From Streptomyces diacarni (GTDB taxonomy: Bacteria; Actinomycetota; Actinomycetes; Streptomycetales; Streptomycetaceae), in contig NZ_QOIN01000057.1 of NCBI RefSeq assembly GCF_003323715.1, positions 1 to 64,000 on the forward strand: a stretch of DNA of 64,000 bases, in the 5' to 3' direction. The notes under the pieces were generated by a model. The model ran no database searches. It saw only the letters and a list, made by a program, of their open reading frames with translations, and was not told where the DNA came from. The stretch's first letter is position 1; each line of letters starts with the position of its first letter. Below, one piece after another: positions 8,444 to 17,775 of this stretch. Made by a program: the position numbers and the translations under genes.

Positions 8444-10567
8444 ATGGCTGGTGACGAGCAGCGGGAGCCGGAGGGACCCGAGGAGCCGGAGGCACCGGGA
8501 AAGCTGGAAGCGTCGGGGGAGCCGGAAGCGTCGGAGGAACCGCGTGCGTCCGGGGAGCCGGAAGCGTCCCGGGAGTCGCCTGCGTCCGGGGAGCCGGAAG
8601 CGTCGGCGGTGACGGGAGCGTCGGGGGGCTCGGAGCAGGAGACGGAGACGGGCTCCCGCTCAGATCCCGACCCGCAGGTCCCGCCGCAGCAGTCGGCTTC
8701 GCCTCAGGTCCCCGAACAGCGTGGACGCCACGACGCGGACAGAGCCGGTCGACCGCGCAGCCCCCACCGTACGGAGCGAACCAACGCCCCCGACGGGCCG
8801 CCCGGCGCGGGGAAGGGCACGGCACTGACCGGACGCCGCGGCGCGGACAAGGCCGCGGCGCCGAGCGGGCCACGCGGCGTGGACCAGAAACCCGGGGCCC
8901 CGCGTGGGGTCCACGGGGCGGGCAGCGGCGGGACGCTCGGTGGGGCGTCGGACGCGGAGCTGCTGTCGCGGATGCGGAAGGGGGACGACGGGGCGTACGA
9001 GGAGCTGTACCGGCGGCACGCCGAGCCCGTGCGGCGCTACGCCCGCACGTGCTGCCGGGACGCGGACACCGCGGAGGACCTGACCGGTGAGGTCTTCGCG
9101 CGCACCCTGCAGGCGGTCCGCGGCGGCAAGGGGCCCAGAACCGCGGTGCGCGCGTACCTGCTCACGTCCGTACGGCACGTCGCCGCGGCGTGGACGCGGA
9201 CGCGGCGGCGGGAGCGGCTGGTGGACGACTTCGCGGTGTTCGTGCAGTCGGCGGCCGCCGCCTCGGCGGCGCGGGACGTGGACACGCTGGATCTGGGCGC
9301 CGACGTGCAGGCCATGCACAAGGCGGAGCAGACGCTGGTGGTGCGCGCGTTCGAAAGCCTGTCGGAGCACGACCGGATGCTGCTGTGGCACACGGCGGTC
9401 GAGGGCGGCAGGCCGCAGGACGTGGCGGTGCTGCTGGGCACGTCGCGCGGCGCGGTGGCGACGGCGGCGCACCGGGCGCGGGAGCACCTCAAGCAGGCGT
9501 ATCTGCAGGCGCACGTCAGTCAGGCGCTGACGCAGGGCGGGGAGTGTGCGCGGTACGCGGACCGGCTGGGCGCGTACGCGCGCGGTGGGCTGCGGATGCG
9601 GGCCGAGCGGGGGCTCGCCCGGCACCTGGAGGAGTGTCCGGCCTGCAGCCAGGCGGCTTCGGAGGTGAAGGACCTCAACGAGCACATCAGGCTGGTGCTG
9701 CCGGTCGCGCTCGTCGGCTGGTTCGGTACGGCCGGCGGGGCGAAGGCGTTCGCCGCGCTGCTCGGTGGTGGTGCGGCGGCGGGAGGGGCCGCGGCCGGTG
9801 GCGCGGCGTCGGGTGGTGCGGCGTCGGAGGGACTCGGGGCGCCGGCGAAGGTCGGCATCGGTCTGGGCGTGGCCGCGGCGGCGGGTGCGGTGCTCGCCTA
9901 TGCGTTGACCGGCGGGGACGAGCCGGTCGAGAAGCCGCGGGCTCGTCCCTCGCCGCCGCACGCGGCGCCGGACCAGCCGCCTCGGAAGCCCGGTCCCGCG
10001 CCGCCCGAATCCCGCCCGGAGCCACGGGAGCCGACGGGGCGGCCACCGGCTCCCGGGCCGGATCCCGTACGGGCCGTGCCCCGGCGCCCGGCCCCGGAGG
10101 CGGCTCCCGTACGGCGTCCGGCCCCGCGACCGTCCCCGCCTGAGCCGGAGCCCCCGCGGAGCCCGGACCCCGAGCCGCCTACGCCCCCGCCTCCGTCTTC
10201 TCCCCCGGCCCGGCCCTCTCCTCCTGCGCCGGAGCCGGCTGAACGGCACCTCATCCGCGTCACGGACCGCGGCGTCGTCCTCGAGTCCACGACGGGGGAG
10301 CGGACGGTGCGGCTGGTGGTGGAGCGTCAGCCCGTCGGAGGGGCGCCTGACTCGGCGGCGAGTTGGTCGCACAGCTTGTCGAGACGGGCCGCCGCCTCGG
10401 CGAGGGTGAGGGGCGCACCGGCGGCCTCGGGCCCGTCGTCGAAGGCACCGTCGCGGCCGTCGTCGGAAGCGCCGTCGGAGTCGGGGACGGACGTGCCGTC
10501 GGGATCGGCGTCGGACGTGCCGTCGGGGTCGGCGCCGGAAGCGTCGGCGGCCGCACCGGCGGAGTAG
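8444..10567 (+). CDS. ECF-like sigma factor fused to zinc-finger, membrane and Pro-rich domains
   Basis: A 707-residue protein. Residues 1-165 are acidic with imperfect SGEPEAS repeats. Sigma region 2 follows (DAELLSRMRKGDDGAYEELY ... DTAEDLTGEVF), then region 4 (SLSEHDRMLLWH ... DVAVLLGTSRGAVATAAHR). A zf-HC2/anti-sigma-like module comes next (HLEECPAC, near residue 400), then a Gly/Ala-rich membrane segment, ~120 residues of Pro-rich linker, and a short C-terminal domain (VTDRGVVLESTTGERTVRL). Sigma and anti-sigma functions may be on one chain. The last 241 nt overlap the SARP gene on the other strand. ATG 8444 has GGAAG 8 nt upstream. Confidence 0.8.
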   Translation: MAGDEQREPEGPEEPEAPGKLEASGEPEASEEPRASGEPEASRESPASGEPEASAVTGASGGSEQETETGSRSDPDPQVPPQQSASPQVPEQRGRHDADRAGRPRSPHRTERTNAPDGPPGAGKGTALTGRRGADKAAAPSGPRGVDQKPGAPRGVHGAGSGGTLGGASDAELLSRMRKGDDGAYEELYRRHAEPVRRYARTCCRDADTAEDLTGEVFARTLQAVRGGKGPRTAVRAYLLTSVRHVAAAWTRTRRRERLVDDFAVFVQSAAAASAARDVDTLDLGADVQAMHKAEQTLVVRAFESLSEHDRMLLWHTAVEGGRPQDVAVLLGTSRGAVATAAHRAREHLKQAYLQAHVSQALTQGGECARYADRLGAYARGGLRMRAERGLARHLEECPACSQAASEVKDLNEHIRLVLPVALVGWFGTAGGAKAFAALLGGGAAAGGAAAGGAASGGAASEGLGAPAKVGIGLGVAAAAGAVLAYALTGGDEPVEKPRARPSPPHAAPDQPPRKPGPAPPESRPEPREPTGRPPAPGPDPVRAVPRRPAPEAAPVRRPAPRPSPPEPEPPRSPDPEPPTPPPPSSPPARPSPPAPEPAERHLIRVTDRGVVLESTTGERTVRLVVERQPVGGAPDSAASWSHSLSRRAAASARVRGAPAASGPSSKAPSRPSSEAPSESGTDVPSGSASDVPSGSAPEASAAAPAE

Positions 10568-13500
10568 GCGCGGATGGTGCCGTCGAGGCGCAGTTCGGGG
10601 ACGCTCGCGGGCAGGTCCCCACGCGTCGCGCCGGCCGCGTCGGCAAGCTGGACGGCGAGGGCGGACCGACCGGCCCGGAGCAGAATGAAGCCGGCGGTCA
10701 GCAGGGCGTTGCCGGTGACCGTCTCGGGGACGGCCACCGCCAGTCCGGCGTGGAGGGCGGCGTTGATCTTGCGGAGGGCTTCGGGGATCAGCTCGTCGCC
10801 CTCGCACGCTGTGATGCGGGCGTCGAGTACGCGGAGCGGAACCTCGAAGACGGCGGGCAGGCTCCCGACGGAGGCGTATTTCTCGGCTTGCCGGTACAGC
10901 TCGCGGGCGCGTGCGATGTCGTCTTCCTCCACGGCGGCCATGGCGCGGACGAAGACGGCGAGGGTCGGTGCGTCGCGGACGCCGAGGCGGTCGCCGTCTT
11001 CCAGGGCGCGCTGGGCGAGCTGGTCGGCCTGCTTCGTGTCGCCCTGGCGGTACCAGATGTCGGCGATGCGCACGAGGAGTACCGGCATCTCGGTGAGGGC
11101 GCCGAGCTGCTGCGCGTAGCGCATGGCCGTCTCGCACTCGGCGCGGGCGTCCTCGTAGCAGCCCTCCTGAATGGCGATCTCGGCGCGCAGGCCGCACAGC
11201 TGGCTGAGCAGCCAGCGGTCGCCGGTGCTTTCGGCGAGGGCGCTGATCTCTGGGAGGTCTTCCTTCAGGCGCGGGAGGCCGCCGGGGGTGTCGAGGCGGA
11301 TGTGGGCGCGGAAGAGCAGCGCGACGGCGAGTTCCCAGGGGCCGCTGTAGCGGCGGCAGTTCGCGACGAGCTCACGCATGAGGGGTGCGACGCCCTGGCC
11401 GCCTTCCAGGAGGAAGCCTGCGAAGGGCCAGAGCATTCCGGGGAAGCGTGCGGAGGCCGGGCCGGGCTCGCGGAAGGTGGCGACCAGCTGCGCCGCGACG
11501 GCGCGGTGATACGGCTCTGTGACCAGTTCCTGGGTGCGGTGTTCCGACAGCAGGAAGTAGTCGAGGAGCTGGAGTTCGCGGACCAGCAGCTCCTCGTTCT
11601 CGTCCTCGCCATCGTCCTCGTCCCGCCTCTCGTCCTCCCGCTTCCCGTCATCCCGCCTCTCGGCGCCCCGCCTCTCGGCGCCCCGTCGCTCGGGCGAGGT
11701 CGGCAGCAGGGTGAGGGCGGCCTCGACCCAGCGGGCTCCCTCGTCACGGAAGTTGCGCAGCCACCAGAACCAGCCGGCCGCGCGGACGAGTGCCACGACG
11801 GTCTCGTGGTCGCGCTGGTACAGGGAGCGGTGGAGAGCCGCGCGGATGTTGTCGAGGTCGGCTTCGACGCGGGGCAGCCAGGAGAGCTGTTCGGCCGAGC
11901 GGATGCGGGGTTCGGCGGCGGTGGCGAAGCGGAGGATCTGGGCGGTGTGCCGGGCCTCGGCCTCGTCGCGCTCCTCGGGGTGTTCGGCGGCGCGTTCGCG
12001 GGCGTAGTCGTGGATCGTCTCCAGCATGCGGTAGCGCACGCCGGTGCCGGTCAGGGCGGGGGGCTGGTCGGCGACGAGGATCGACTTGTCGACCAGGGCG
12101 GAGAGCAGGTCGAGTACGTCGTCCGGGTGAATGTGCCCACTCGGTGGCGGGCCGGGCGCCGGCGGCGACTCGTCCGCGCACACGTGTTCGGCGGCGGAGA
12201 GGGTGCAGCCGCCCGCGAAGACGGACAGCCGGCGGACGGTGGTGCGCTCGCGCTCGTCCAGCAGGTCCCAGGACCAGTCCACGACGGCCCGCAGCGTCTG
12301 CTGGCGGGGCAGCACGGTACGGCTGCCGCTGGTCAGCAAGCGGAAGCGGTCGTCGAGACGGTCCGCGATCTGACGCGGAGTGAGCGAGCGGAGCCGTGCG
12401 GCCGCCAGTTCGATCGCGAGGGGCAGGCCGTCGAGCCTGCGGCAGATCTCCGCCACGGCCTCCGCGTCCTCACTCGGACGGAAACCGGGACGCGCCGCGG
12501 CGGCACGGTCCGCGAAGAGGCGGTGTGCGGGCGCGGGCGGCAGCGGCTCGACCGGACGCACGGCCTCCCCCGGCACACCGAGGGGTTCGCGGCTGGTGGC
12601 CAGCACGGTCAGCCCGGGGCAGTGGGCGAGAAGCGTCTCGGCGAGCGTCGCGGCGGCGTGAACGACGTGTTCGCAGTTGTCGAGCACCAGCAGCGGGGTG
12701 CGGTGCTGCAAGTGCTCGACCAGCAGCGCCGTCGCGTCCTGCTGACCATTGAGCGCACGGGCGCCCTCCGTGGCGGCGGTGGACAGCGCGGTCACCCGGC
12801 GGCCGAGCGCGCTGAGGACGGCACCCGGCACGGCGGTGGGATGGTCGAGCGGCGCCAACTCCACGAACCACGTGCCGTCGGGGTGCGGAGTCGGATCGGC
12901 CGCCCCCGTCGTGGCGGCCACCTGCTCGGCGAGCCGCGTCTTGCCGGAGCCGCCGGGGCCGGTCAGCGTCACCAGCCGGGAGGCCGCGAGGTCGGCGCTG
13001 AGGGTGGCGATGTCCGTCTCGCGGCCGACGAAGCTGGTCAGCCGTGCCCGGAGGTTGCCCGGTGGGCGCGCCGGGCCCCGCCCCTCGGGGAGGGGTGTTT
13101 GTCCCTCCACGGTGGGCGTGTGCCCCTCCGGGATGGGCGCCTGCCCCTCCGAGGTGGGCGTCGGTCTCCCGCCGCCCGGTGTCGGCTTCGCGCCATCCGC
13201 CGTCGGTGTGCGTCTCGCGCCGCGCGTGGGGGCGGGCTCGGCCTCACTCTCCGGCGGGGGCGGGTGTGCGTCACGGCCCGGAGGTGGCGGGAGCGGGTGC
13301 GCGTGGTCGCCCTCGGGGGCCGCCCGGTCCCCCGGTGCCGCCCGGTCCCCCGGTGCCGGCACCGGTGTGCGGGTCTCACCGGTCCGCGCCGTCCGGACGG
13401 ACCGGCCCGTGCCGGAAGTGCCCTCGTCGGAGACAGGGCCAGGGCCAGGGCCAGGGCCAGGGCCAGGGACGGGGACGGGGCCGGGGACGGGAACAGGGGC

Positions 13501-14277
13501 AGGCGTGGACGACGTGTCCGTGCCCGACGGGGTGCTCGCCCGGAGGAGTTCCGCGTGGAGTGCACGCAACTCCGCTCCCGGGTCGGCGCCGAGGCGGGAC
13601 GCTATCCCTCTACGTACGGATTCGTAACCGGCCAGCGCCTCCGCCGTGCGGCCGCTCTCGTGCAAGGCTCTGAGGTGGAGGACCTGGAGCGGTTCGTCGA
13701 GTGGGTGTTCCGGTGCCAGCTGGCGGAGTTCGGGCAGGACACGCGCGGCGTGGCCCAGGGCGAGATCGGCGGCGAGGCGCCGTTGGAGCGCCGCGTGCCG
13801 CAGGGCCTCCATGCGGGCGGCGACGGCGACGCGGTCGGGCAGGTCGGCCAGCGCGGGGCCGCGCCACAGAGCGAGAGCTTCGCGGAGTATCCGCGCGGCC
13901 CGCTCCGCGTCGCCCTCCTCCAGTGCGCGCTCCCCCTCGGTGGCGAGGCGTTCGAAGCGGAGGAGATCGACCTCGTCGCGCTCGGGGTCGAGTCGCAGCC
14001 GGTACCCGCCGGTGAGCGATTCGACGGCGTCCCTCCCCAGGGCCCGGCGCAACCTTCCCACCAGCGCCTGCAGCGCGGCCGGCGCGTCCTCCGGCAGGGC
14101 GTCGGGGTACGCGTCGGCCCACACGTCGTCGATGAGCGCCTGGGGTGAGGCGGGTGCGCGGCTGTGGGCGCGCAGCGCGAGGGCGGCGAGCAGCGCGCGC
14201 AGGCGCTGCCCGCCGAGCGGGACGGGACGCCCGGCGTCGTCGCGGGCCTCGCTCGCCCCCAGGATCAGATAGCGCAC
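10327..14277 (-). CDS. SARP/AfsR-like regulator (OmpR wHTH-BTAD-NB-ARC-TPR)
   Basis: A 1316-residue regulator of the large SARP class. It comprises a winged-helix domain (residues 1-95), BTAD helices (100-245), a long Pro/Gly/Glu linker (250-405) built on short tandem repeats, an STAND ATPase (Walker A GPGGSGKT near 436, Walker B LLVLDNCEH) and a TPR-like helical tail (790-1230). Such proteins activate secondary-metabolite genes by binding direct repeats and are gated by ATP. The GTG start at 14277 has AGGGA about 10 nt upstream. The C-terminus ends in degenerate DPDGTSD repeats and overlaps the sigma gene by 241 nt. The neighbour at 14377 is a possible target. Confidence 0.88.
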   Translation of the reverse strand: MRYLILGASEARDDAGRPVPLGGQRLRALLAALALRAHSRAPASPQALIDDVWADAYPDALPEDAPAALQALVGRLRRALGRDAVESLTGGYRLRLDPERDEVDLLRFERLATEGERALEEGDAERAARILREALALWRGPALADLPDRVAVAARMEALRHAALQRRLAADLALGHAARVLPELRQLAPEHPLDEPLQVLHLRALHESGRTAEALAGYESVRRGIASRLGADPGAELRALHAELLRASTPSGTDTSSTPAPVPVPGPVPVPGPGPGPGPGPVSDEGTSGTGRSVRTARTGETRTPVPAPGDRAAPGDRAAPEGDHAHPLPPPPGRDAHPPPPESEAEPAPTRGARRTPTADGAKPTPGGGRPTPTSEGQAPIPEGHTPTVEGQTPLPEGRGPARPPGNLRARLTSFVGRETDIATLSADLAASRLVTLTGPGGSGKTRLAEQVAATTGAADPTPHPDGTWFVELAPLDHPTAVPGAVLSALGRRVTALSTAATEGARALNGQQDATALLVEHLQHRTPLLVLDNCEHVVHAAATLAETLLAHCPGLTVLATSREPLGVPGEAVRPVEPLPPAPAHRLFADRAAAARPGFRPSEDAEAVAEICRRLDGLPLAIELAAARLRSLTPRQIADRLDDRFRLLTSGSRTVLPRQQTLRAVVDWSWDLLDERERTTVRRLSVFAGGCTLSAAEHVCADESPPAPGPPPSGHIHPDDVLDLLSALVDKSILVADQPPALTGTGVRYRMLETIHDYARERAAEHPEERDEAEARHTAQILRFATAAEPRIRSAEQLSWLPRVEADLDNIRAALHRSLYQRDHETVVALVRAAGWFWWLRNFRDEGARWVEAALTLLPTSPERRGAERRGAERRDDGKREDERRDEDDGEDENEELLVRELQLLDYFLLSEHRTQELVTEPYHRAVAAQLVATFREPGPASARFPGMLWPFAGFLLEGGQGVAPLMRELVANCRRYSGPWELAVALLFRAHIRLDTPGGLPRLKEDLPEISALAESTGDRWLLSQLCGLRAEIAIQEGCYEDARAECETAMRYAQQLGALTEMPVLLVRIADIWYRQGDTKQADQLAQRALEDGDRLGVRDAPTLAVFVRAMAAVEEDDIARARELYRQAEKYASVGSLPAVFEVPLRVLDARITACEGDELIPEALRKINAALHAGLAVAVPETVTGNALLTAGFILLRAGRSALAVQLADAAGATRGDLPASVPELRLDGTIRAYSAGAAADASGADPDGTSDADPDGTSVPDSDGASDDGRDGAFDDGPEAAGAPLTLAEAAARLDKLCDQLAAESGAPPTG
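13435..13506. repeat. hexanucleotide tandem repeat in the SARP linker
   Basis: Five exact AGGGCC units (13435-13464) run into degenerate GGGGAC/GGGGCC units up to about 13506. On the coding (minus) strand they encode Gly-Pro and Val-Pro dipeptides. Six-base units keep the frame, so the linker length can vary without loss of the gene. Confidence 0.85.
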
Positions 14278-14376
14278 ATGCCTATTGTCCCTGTCGGTGC
14301 CGTCATGTCCGCGTCCTTTTTTCGGTTGGTGTGAAAGGGGGCGGAGCGGGGGTGGAGCGGGGCGGAGGCCCGTCCG

Positions 14377-16749
14377 TCACCTGGGCGTGGGCGGCAGGCT
14401 GCGTTCGTGGCGGGCGTCGGGGTGGACGCCCGCCGCCGCGGCGCGGTGGCGGGGTGCCGCGGCGCCGGTCCAGCAGGTGCCGCGGCGGGCGAGCAGGCGG
14501 CTCAGCCACAGTTCCATGGCGGCCAGGTCGGCGATGCCCTCCGCGGGGAGCGGTTCGCCTCGGGCCACCCGTTGGACGGCCTGCCGTACGACGCGGGCCT
14601 CGACCAGCCCGGCCTCGGCGAGCAGCGGTGCCTGGAACAGTTCGAGCAGCCGCTCGGAAGCGAGGCGTATGCCCGCGCGGAGGGCCGCGTGGTGCGTGGC
14701 CTGCGTGGGGGCGCCCCAGCCGGGCGGAACATCGTGGACGCCCGCCCCGGCGAGTGCGGCGCGCAGGACGGACGCGCGCGCTCCGGGGCGTACGCGCAGC
14801 GCGTCGGGGAGCTCCCGGGCGGCGCGCACGACCTGGTTGTCGAAGTAGGGGGCGTGCAGCCGCTGGTTGCGGATCTCGGCGGCCTGTTCGAGGACGCGGT
14901 GGTCGGCGGCGGACCGGGCGAGGGCGGCGCGGGCCCGTCGCTCCCCGGGCCTCTCCACGGTCGGGCGCGCCTGGGCCGCTGACTCCAGGCGCAGGGAGAC
15001 CTCCGCGAGCGCCTCCCCCGTCAGCCAGCGGGCCGCCGGTCCCGGGCGGCACCAGGTGAGCGCGGCCACCGAGGCGTCCACGGCGCTCTCCCCGCCGTCC
15101 GGATAGGGCTCGAACGCGGACGCCGTGAACCCGCCGTCCCGCAGCAGTGCCGCCGTCTGCTCCACCCCTTCCCTGTAGGGCGTACGGGCCAGCCTGCGCG
15201 CTGCCCGGTAGACGGTGACGGGCACCAGCAGCGAACGCCCCGCCACCTGGCCCTCTCCCCGTTGCCCCTCCGCGCGGGCCAGCGCGGCGACAGGGCGGAC
15301 GAGGTGGCGGCGGCGCCGGTCCAGCAGCAGGTCGGCCAGGCGGGCGGGGTGCGCGTCGAGGACCTGCCGGGCCCCGGCGCCGACGAAGTGGTCCGCGCTG
15401 CCCGACGTGAGACGGCTGCGGTGGCGTTCGGCCGCGACGAGAGAGGGTCCCGGCTCGTCCGTGAGCGGACCTGCGGTCAGGTCCGCGTACGGCAGCGTCT
15501 CCTCGCCGCCGGTGACCACGAGGTGGCGCAGCCGCGGGTTCTGGGCGATGGCGTGCGCCCGCTCCAGTTCGGCGGTGTGGTCCCCGGCGTCCGCGGGGTC
15601 GTGGGGGCGTCGGTCGCGGGGGCCGCGGTGTGCGGTGCCCGTTCCCGTGGTGAGGTCGTTGAAGGTGACGGCCAGCAGCCGCTCGCCCGCGCCCGCCGCA
15701 CCGGAACCGAAGACCGTGCCGGGGGTGCCGGGCAGGCCGGCGGCGAGCAGCGCGAGGGTGCCGGAGGCGGGCCCGCCGGACAGGTCGGCGCCGACGCCGG
15801 GCGCGGGTCCGCCGCGCGCCCGCTGCCGGTCGGCCGGGCCCATGCCGGGGACGGGGCCCGGATCCCGTACGTCGGTGTCGTGTTCGGACGCGTGGCGGGG
15901 CGCGGTCAGGCGGGCGCGGACAGCGTTCACCAGCGCGTCCCTGACGCCCGCGACGGCCGCCTCCGGGTCGACGGGCGGCGCGCCGACGACCAGGGACGTG
16001 GACGATTCGTACCCGGCGATCTCCCGGCTGCCGCCGTCCCGCACGATCAGCGCGTGCCCCGGCGGCACCCGGCTGACCCCCCGGTAGGGGGTGCCGTCGC
16101 CCAGCGCCTCGGGGGCGTCGGGGCAGGCGAGCAGCGCGGCGAGGTGACCGAAGTCGAGCTCCGCCTCGACCAGGTCGGCGAGCGGCAGCGCGGCCGTCGC
16201 GTACGCGGTACCGCCCGCCCACGGTGTGTGGAAAACGGGCCGCACACCGGCCAGGTCGGCGGCGACGGTGAGCCGGCGCCCGACGCAGGCGACGGCCGTG
16301 TAGCTGCCGGGCCACGCGGTCAGGTGACGAAACGCTCCGCCTCGCGCGGCGATCAGTCCGAGGCGCAGTTCGTCGTCGCTGGCGCCGCAGCAGCCGAACA
16401 CCGCGAGCCGGCTGCCCGGCTGGGCCTCCACCACCCGGATCTCGTCGGGCCGCCAGTCCCCGACCGCCCACAGCGGGTCCGGGTCACCCCACACCACCTG
16501 CGCACCGACGGGCTGCAGGATGCCGTCACCGCCGTCGGGCACGTGCGCGGTGTGCGGGGCGTGACCGTAGCGGCCGAAGGAGTCGTACGGGTCGTAGGCG
16601 TCGTACGCGCCGCGGGAGTCGTACGGGCCGTGGTCGTACGGGCCGCTCGAACCGGTGGACGCGCGGGTCCCGTTCGTGGTGGCCCGGGAGCCGCCGCGAC
16701 GGCCCTGAGGCGCTGCCGCGGCGCTGCTCCACCCCACCAACCAGCGCAT
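14377..16749 (-). CDS. asparagine-synthase-like protein with altered PP-loop
   Basis: A 790-residue protein with the two-domain plan of class B asparagine synthetase and lasso-peptide cyclases. An N-terminal glutaminase-like region (GAFRHLTAWPGSYTAVA, then VAADLAGVRPVFH) is followed by an ATP-pyrophosphatase-like region. The N-terminal nucleophile Cys-2 is absent (it starts MRWLVGW), so no glutaminase is expected. The PP-loop reads LSGGPASG instead of SGGxDSS. Residues 35-60 are a Tyr/Asp/Gly-rich repeat. It resembles asparagine synthase-related proteins found as single genes in streptomycetes. Neither lasso RRE nor B2 protease is nearby. It lies just upstream of the SARP gene on the same strand (99 bp). 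Confidence 0.75.
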   Translation of the reverse strand: MRWLVGWSSAAAAPQGRRGGSRATTNGTRASTGSSGPYDHGPYDSRGAYDAYDPYDSFGRYGHAPHTAHVPDGGDGILQPVGAQVVWGDPDPLWAVGDWRPDEIRVVEAQPGSRLAVFGCCGASDDELRLGLIAARGGAFRHLTAWPGSYTAVACVGRRLTVAADLAGVRPVFHTPWAGGTAYATAALPLADLVEAELDFGHLAALLACPDAPEALGDGTPYRGVSRVPPGHALIVRDGGSREIAGYESSTSLVVGAPPVDPEAAVAGVRDALVNAVRARLTAPRHASEHDTDVRDPGPVPGMGPADRQRARGGPAPGVGADLSGGPASGTLALLAAGLPGTPGTVFGSGAAGAGERLLAVTFNDLTTGTGTAHRGPRDRRPHDPADAGDHTAELERAHAIAQNPRLRHLVVTGGEETLPYADLTAGPLTDEPGPSLVAAERHRSRLTSGSADHFVGAGARQVLDAHPARLADLLLDRRRRHLVRPVAALARAEGQRGEGQVAGRSLLVPVTVYRAARRLARTPYREGVEQTAALLRDGGFTASAFEPYPDGGESAVDASVAALTWCRPGPAARWLTGEALAEVSLRLESAAQARPTVERPGERRARAALARSAADHRVLEQAAEIRNQRLHAPYFDNQVVRAARELPDALRVRPGARASVLRAALAGAGVHDVPPGWGAPTQATHHAALRAGIRLASERLLELFQAPLLAEAGLVEARVVRQAVQRVARGEPLPAEGIADLAAMELWLSRLLARRGTCWTGAAAPRHRAAAAGVHPDARHERSLPPTPR

Positions 16750-16868
16750 CGCCGCCTGCCTTCACGTCACTTGCCGGCACTCCCGCCGGCGTCCGCCGCC
16801 CCGTGCGGCCCCTGGGGGGACGGGTGTGCGTCGCCCTGAGACCGCTGCCGTTGCGGCTATGGTGCCAC

Positions 16869-16902
16869 GTAAGTGGCGCACGGGAGGCGTGTAAGGGGCG
16901 CA
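16869..16902. promoter_or_regulatory. 12-bp direct repeats 22 bp apart upstream of the Asn-synthase-like gene
   Basis: GTAAGTGGCGCA (16869-16880) and GTAAGGGGCGCA (16891-16902) differ at one base and are offset by 22 bp. On the minus strand they lie 120-153 bp upstream of the start at 16749. SARP proteins bind direct repeats spaced by 11 or 22 bp, and a SARP gene is the next gene but one. The link is inference. Confidence 0.4.
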
Positions 16903-17775
16903 TACCTCAGTGGAGTACGCGGCTTTTCTTCCGTCCTCCCGCGCCCCCGTGCCGGCCCGCTGATCGGACTCCGCGCGCGCATATTCCTCTGGCGTCGGCC
17001 TCCGGCACCGCACACGCGACCGATGTCATTCGGCCAAATCTGCCCGTACGACCGACCACGACGGCCGCCGCCTTGACGCCCCGCGGCGCACTCGCGACGC
17101 AACACCGGACGGGCGGCGCACGGATGGCGGCGGGAGGGGCGGGTGCCGCCGGTGGTCACGCGCGACAGGCGTGCACGCCGAGCGCGCGGCACCGTCGCGT
17201 ACGCCGGGCACGGAGGCACAGGGGCACACGCATGTGGACCCCCGCTGAGCAGGCGACCGTCCCGGCAGGGAGCCGGAAGAAACTGCGCGGCTGTCCGAGC
17301 GGACGATGCGCCTGTCCGAGCAGTCGTTGCGCCTGTCCGAGCGGTGGAAGGGCGCTCCGCACCGCGGGCGAGAGGGCGAACGCAGCGGTCCAGAGGGCGA
17401 GCGCAGAGAGAGAAAGCCGGCACCGAGGCCGGACGGGGGGCGAGTCGGCCGGGCCGGAAGGCACATGCGCGCCTTCCGGCCCGGACCGCCGCCCGCGGGG
17501 AATGGGACGGCGGTGTTCCCCCAGCCCACTGATCCTGTGCAGCGGGCCGACCCACGCGGCTCCCATGGAACCGCTGACCTCGCAGGCAGGGCAGGCGCAT
17601 GGGCGGGCGCACGGCCACACGGCCGGTGCACGGGAAACGGCGCCACGAAACCACCCGGACCGGCGGTGGGCGCGTACGATTCCGGCCGCTCGACCGGGGG
17701 CACGCTGAGGGTGGCACGTGACCCCTGCACGTACACGCGTACGGAGAGAGATCCCGCCATCCCCCCTGACACCCC
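16903..17775. other. gene-free stretch (part of a 1.15-kb gap)
   Basis: From 16750 to 17899 no reading frame has recognisable homology or a good start. Long open frames exist on both strands but are Arg/Pro/Ala-rich shadows of high GC. The only structured elements I see are the direct repeats at 16869-16902, the CTGTCCGAGC triplet at 17291-17342 and the promoter at 17776-17804. A small RNA or a short peptide gene cannot be excluded. Confidence 0.4.
17291..17342. repeat. three CTGTCCGAGC copies at 21-bp spacing
   Basis: The 10-mer CTGTCCGAGC recurs exactly at 17291, 17312 and 17333, two helical turns apart, inside the gene-free gap. The bases between copies are partly conserved (TGCGC before copies 2 and 3). 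It could be an operator array or a decayed tandem repeat. Confidence 0.6.

Noticed and set aside
16762-17013. An 83-codon minus-strand frame just upstream of the Asn-synthase-like gene as a lasso precursor
   Set aside because: It has a YTPPVRHL stretch faintly like a lasso leader, but lacks a proper Thr-x-Gly/core pattern, good start and Shine-Dalgarno site. The RRE and B2 protease genes are also missing.
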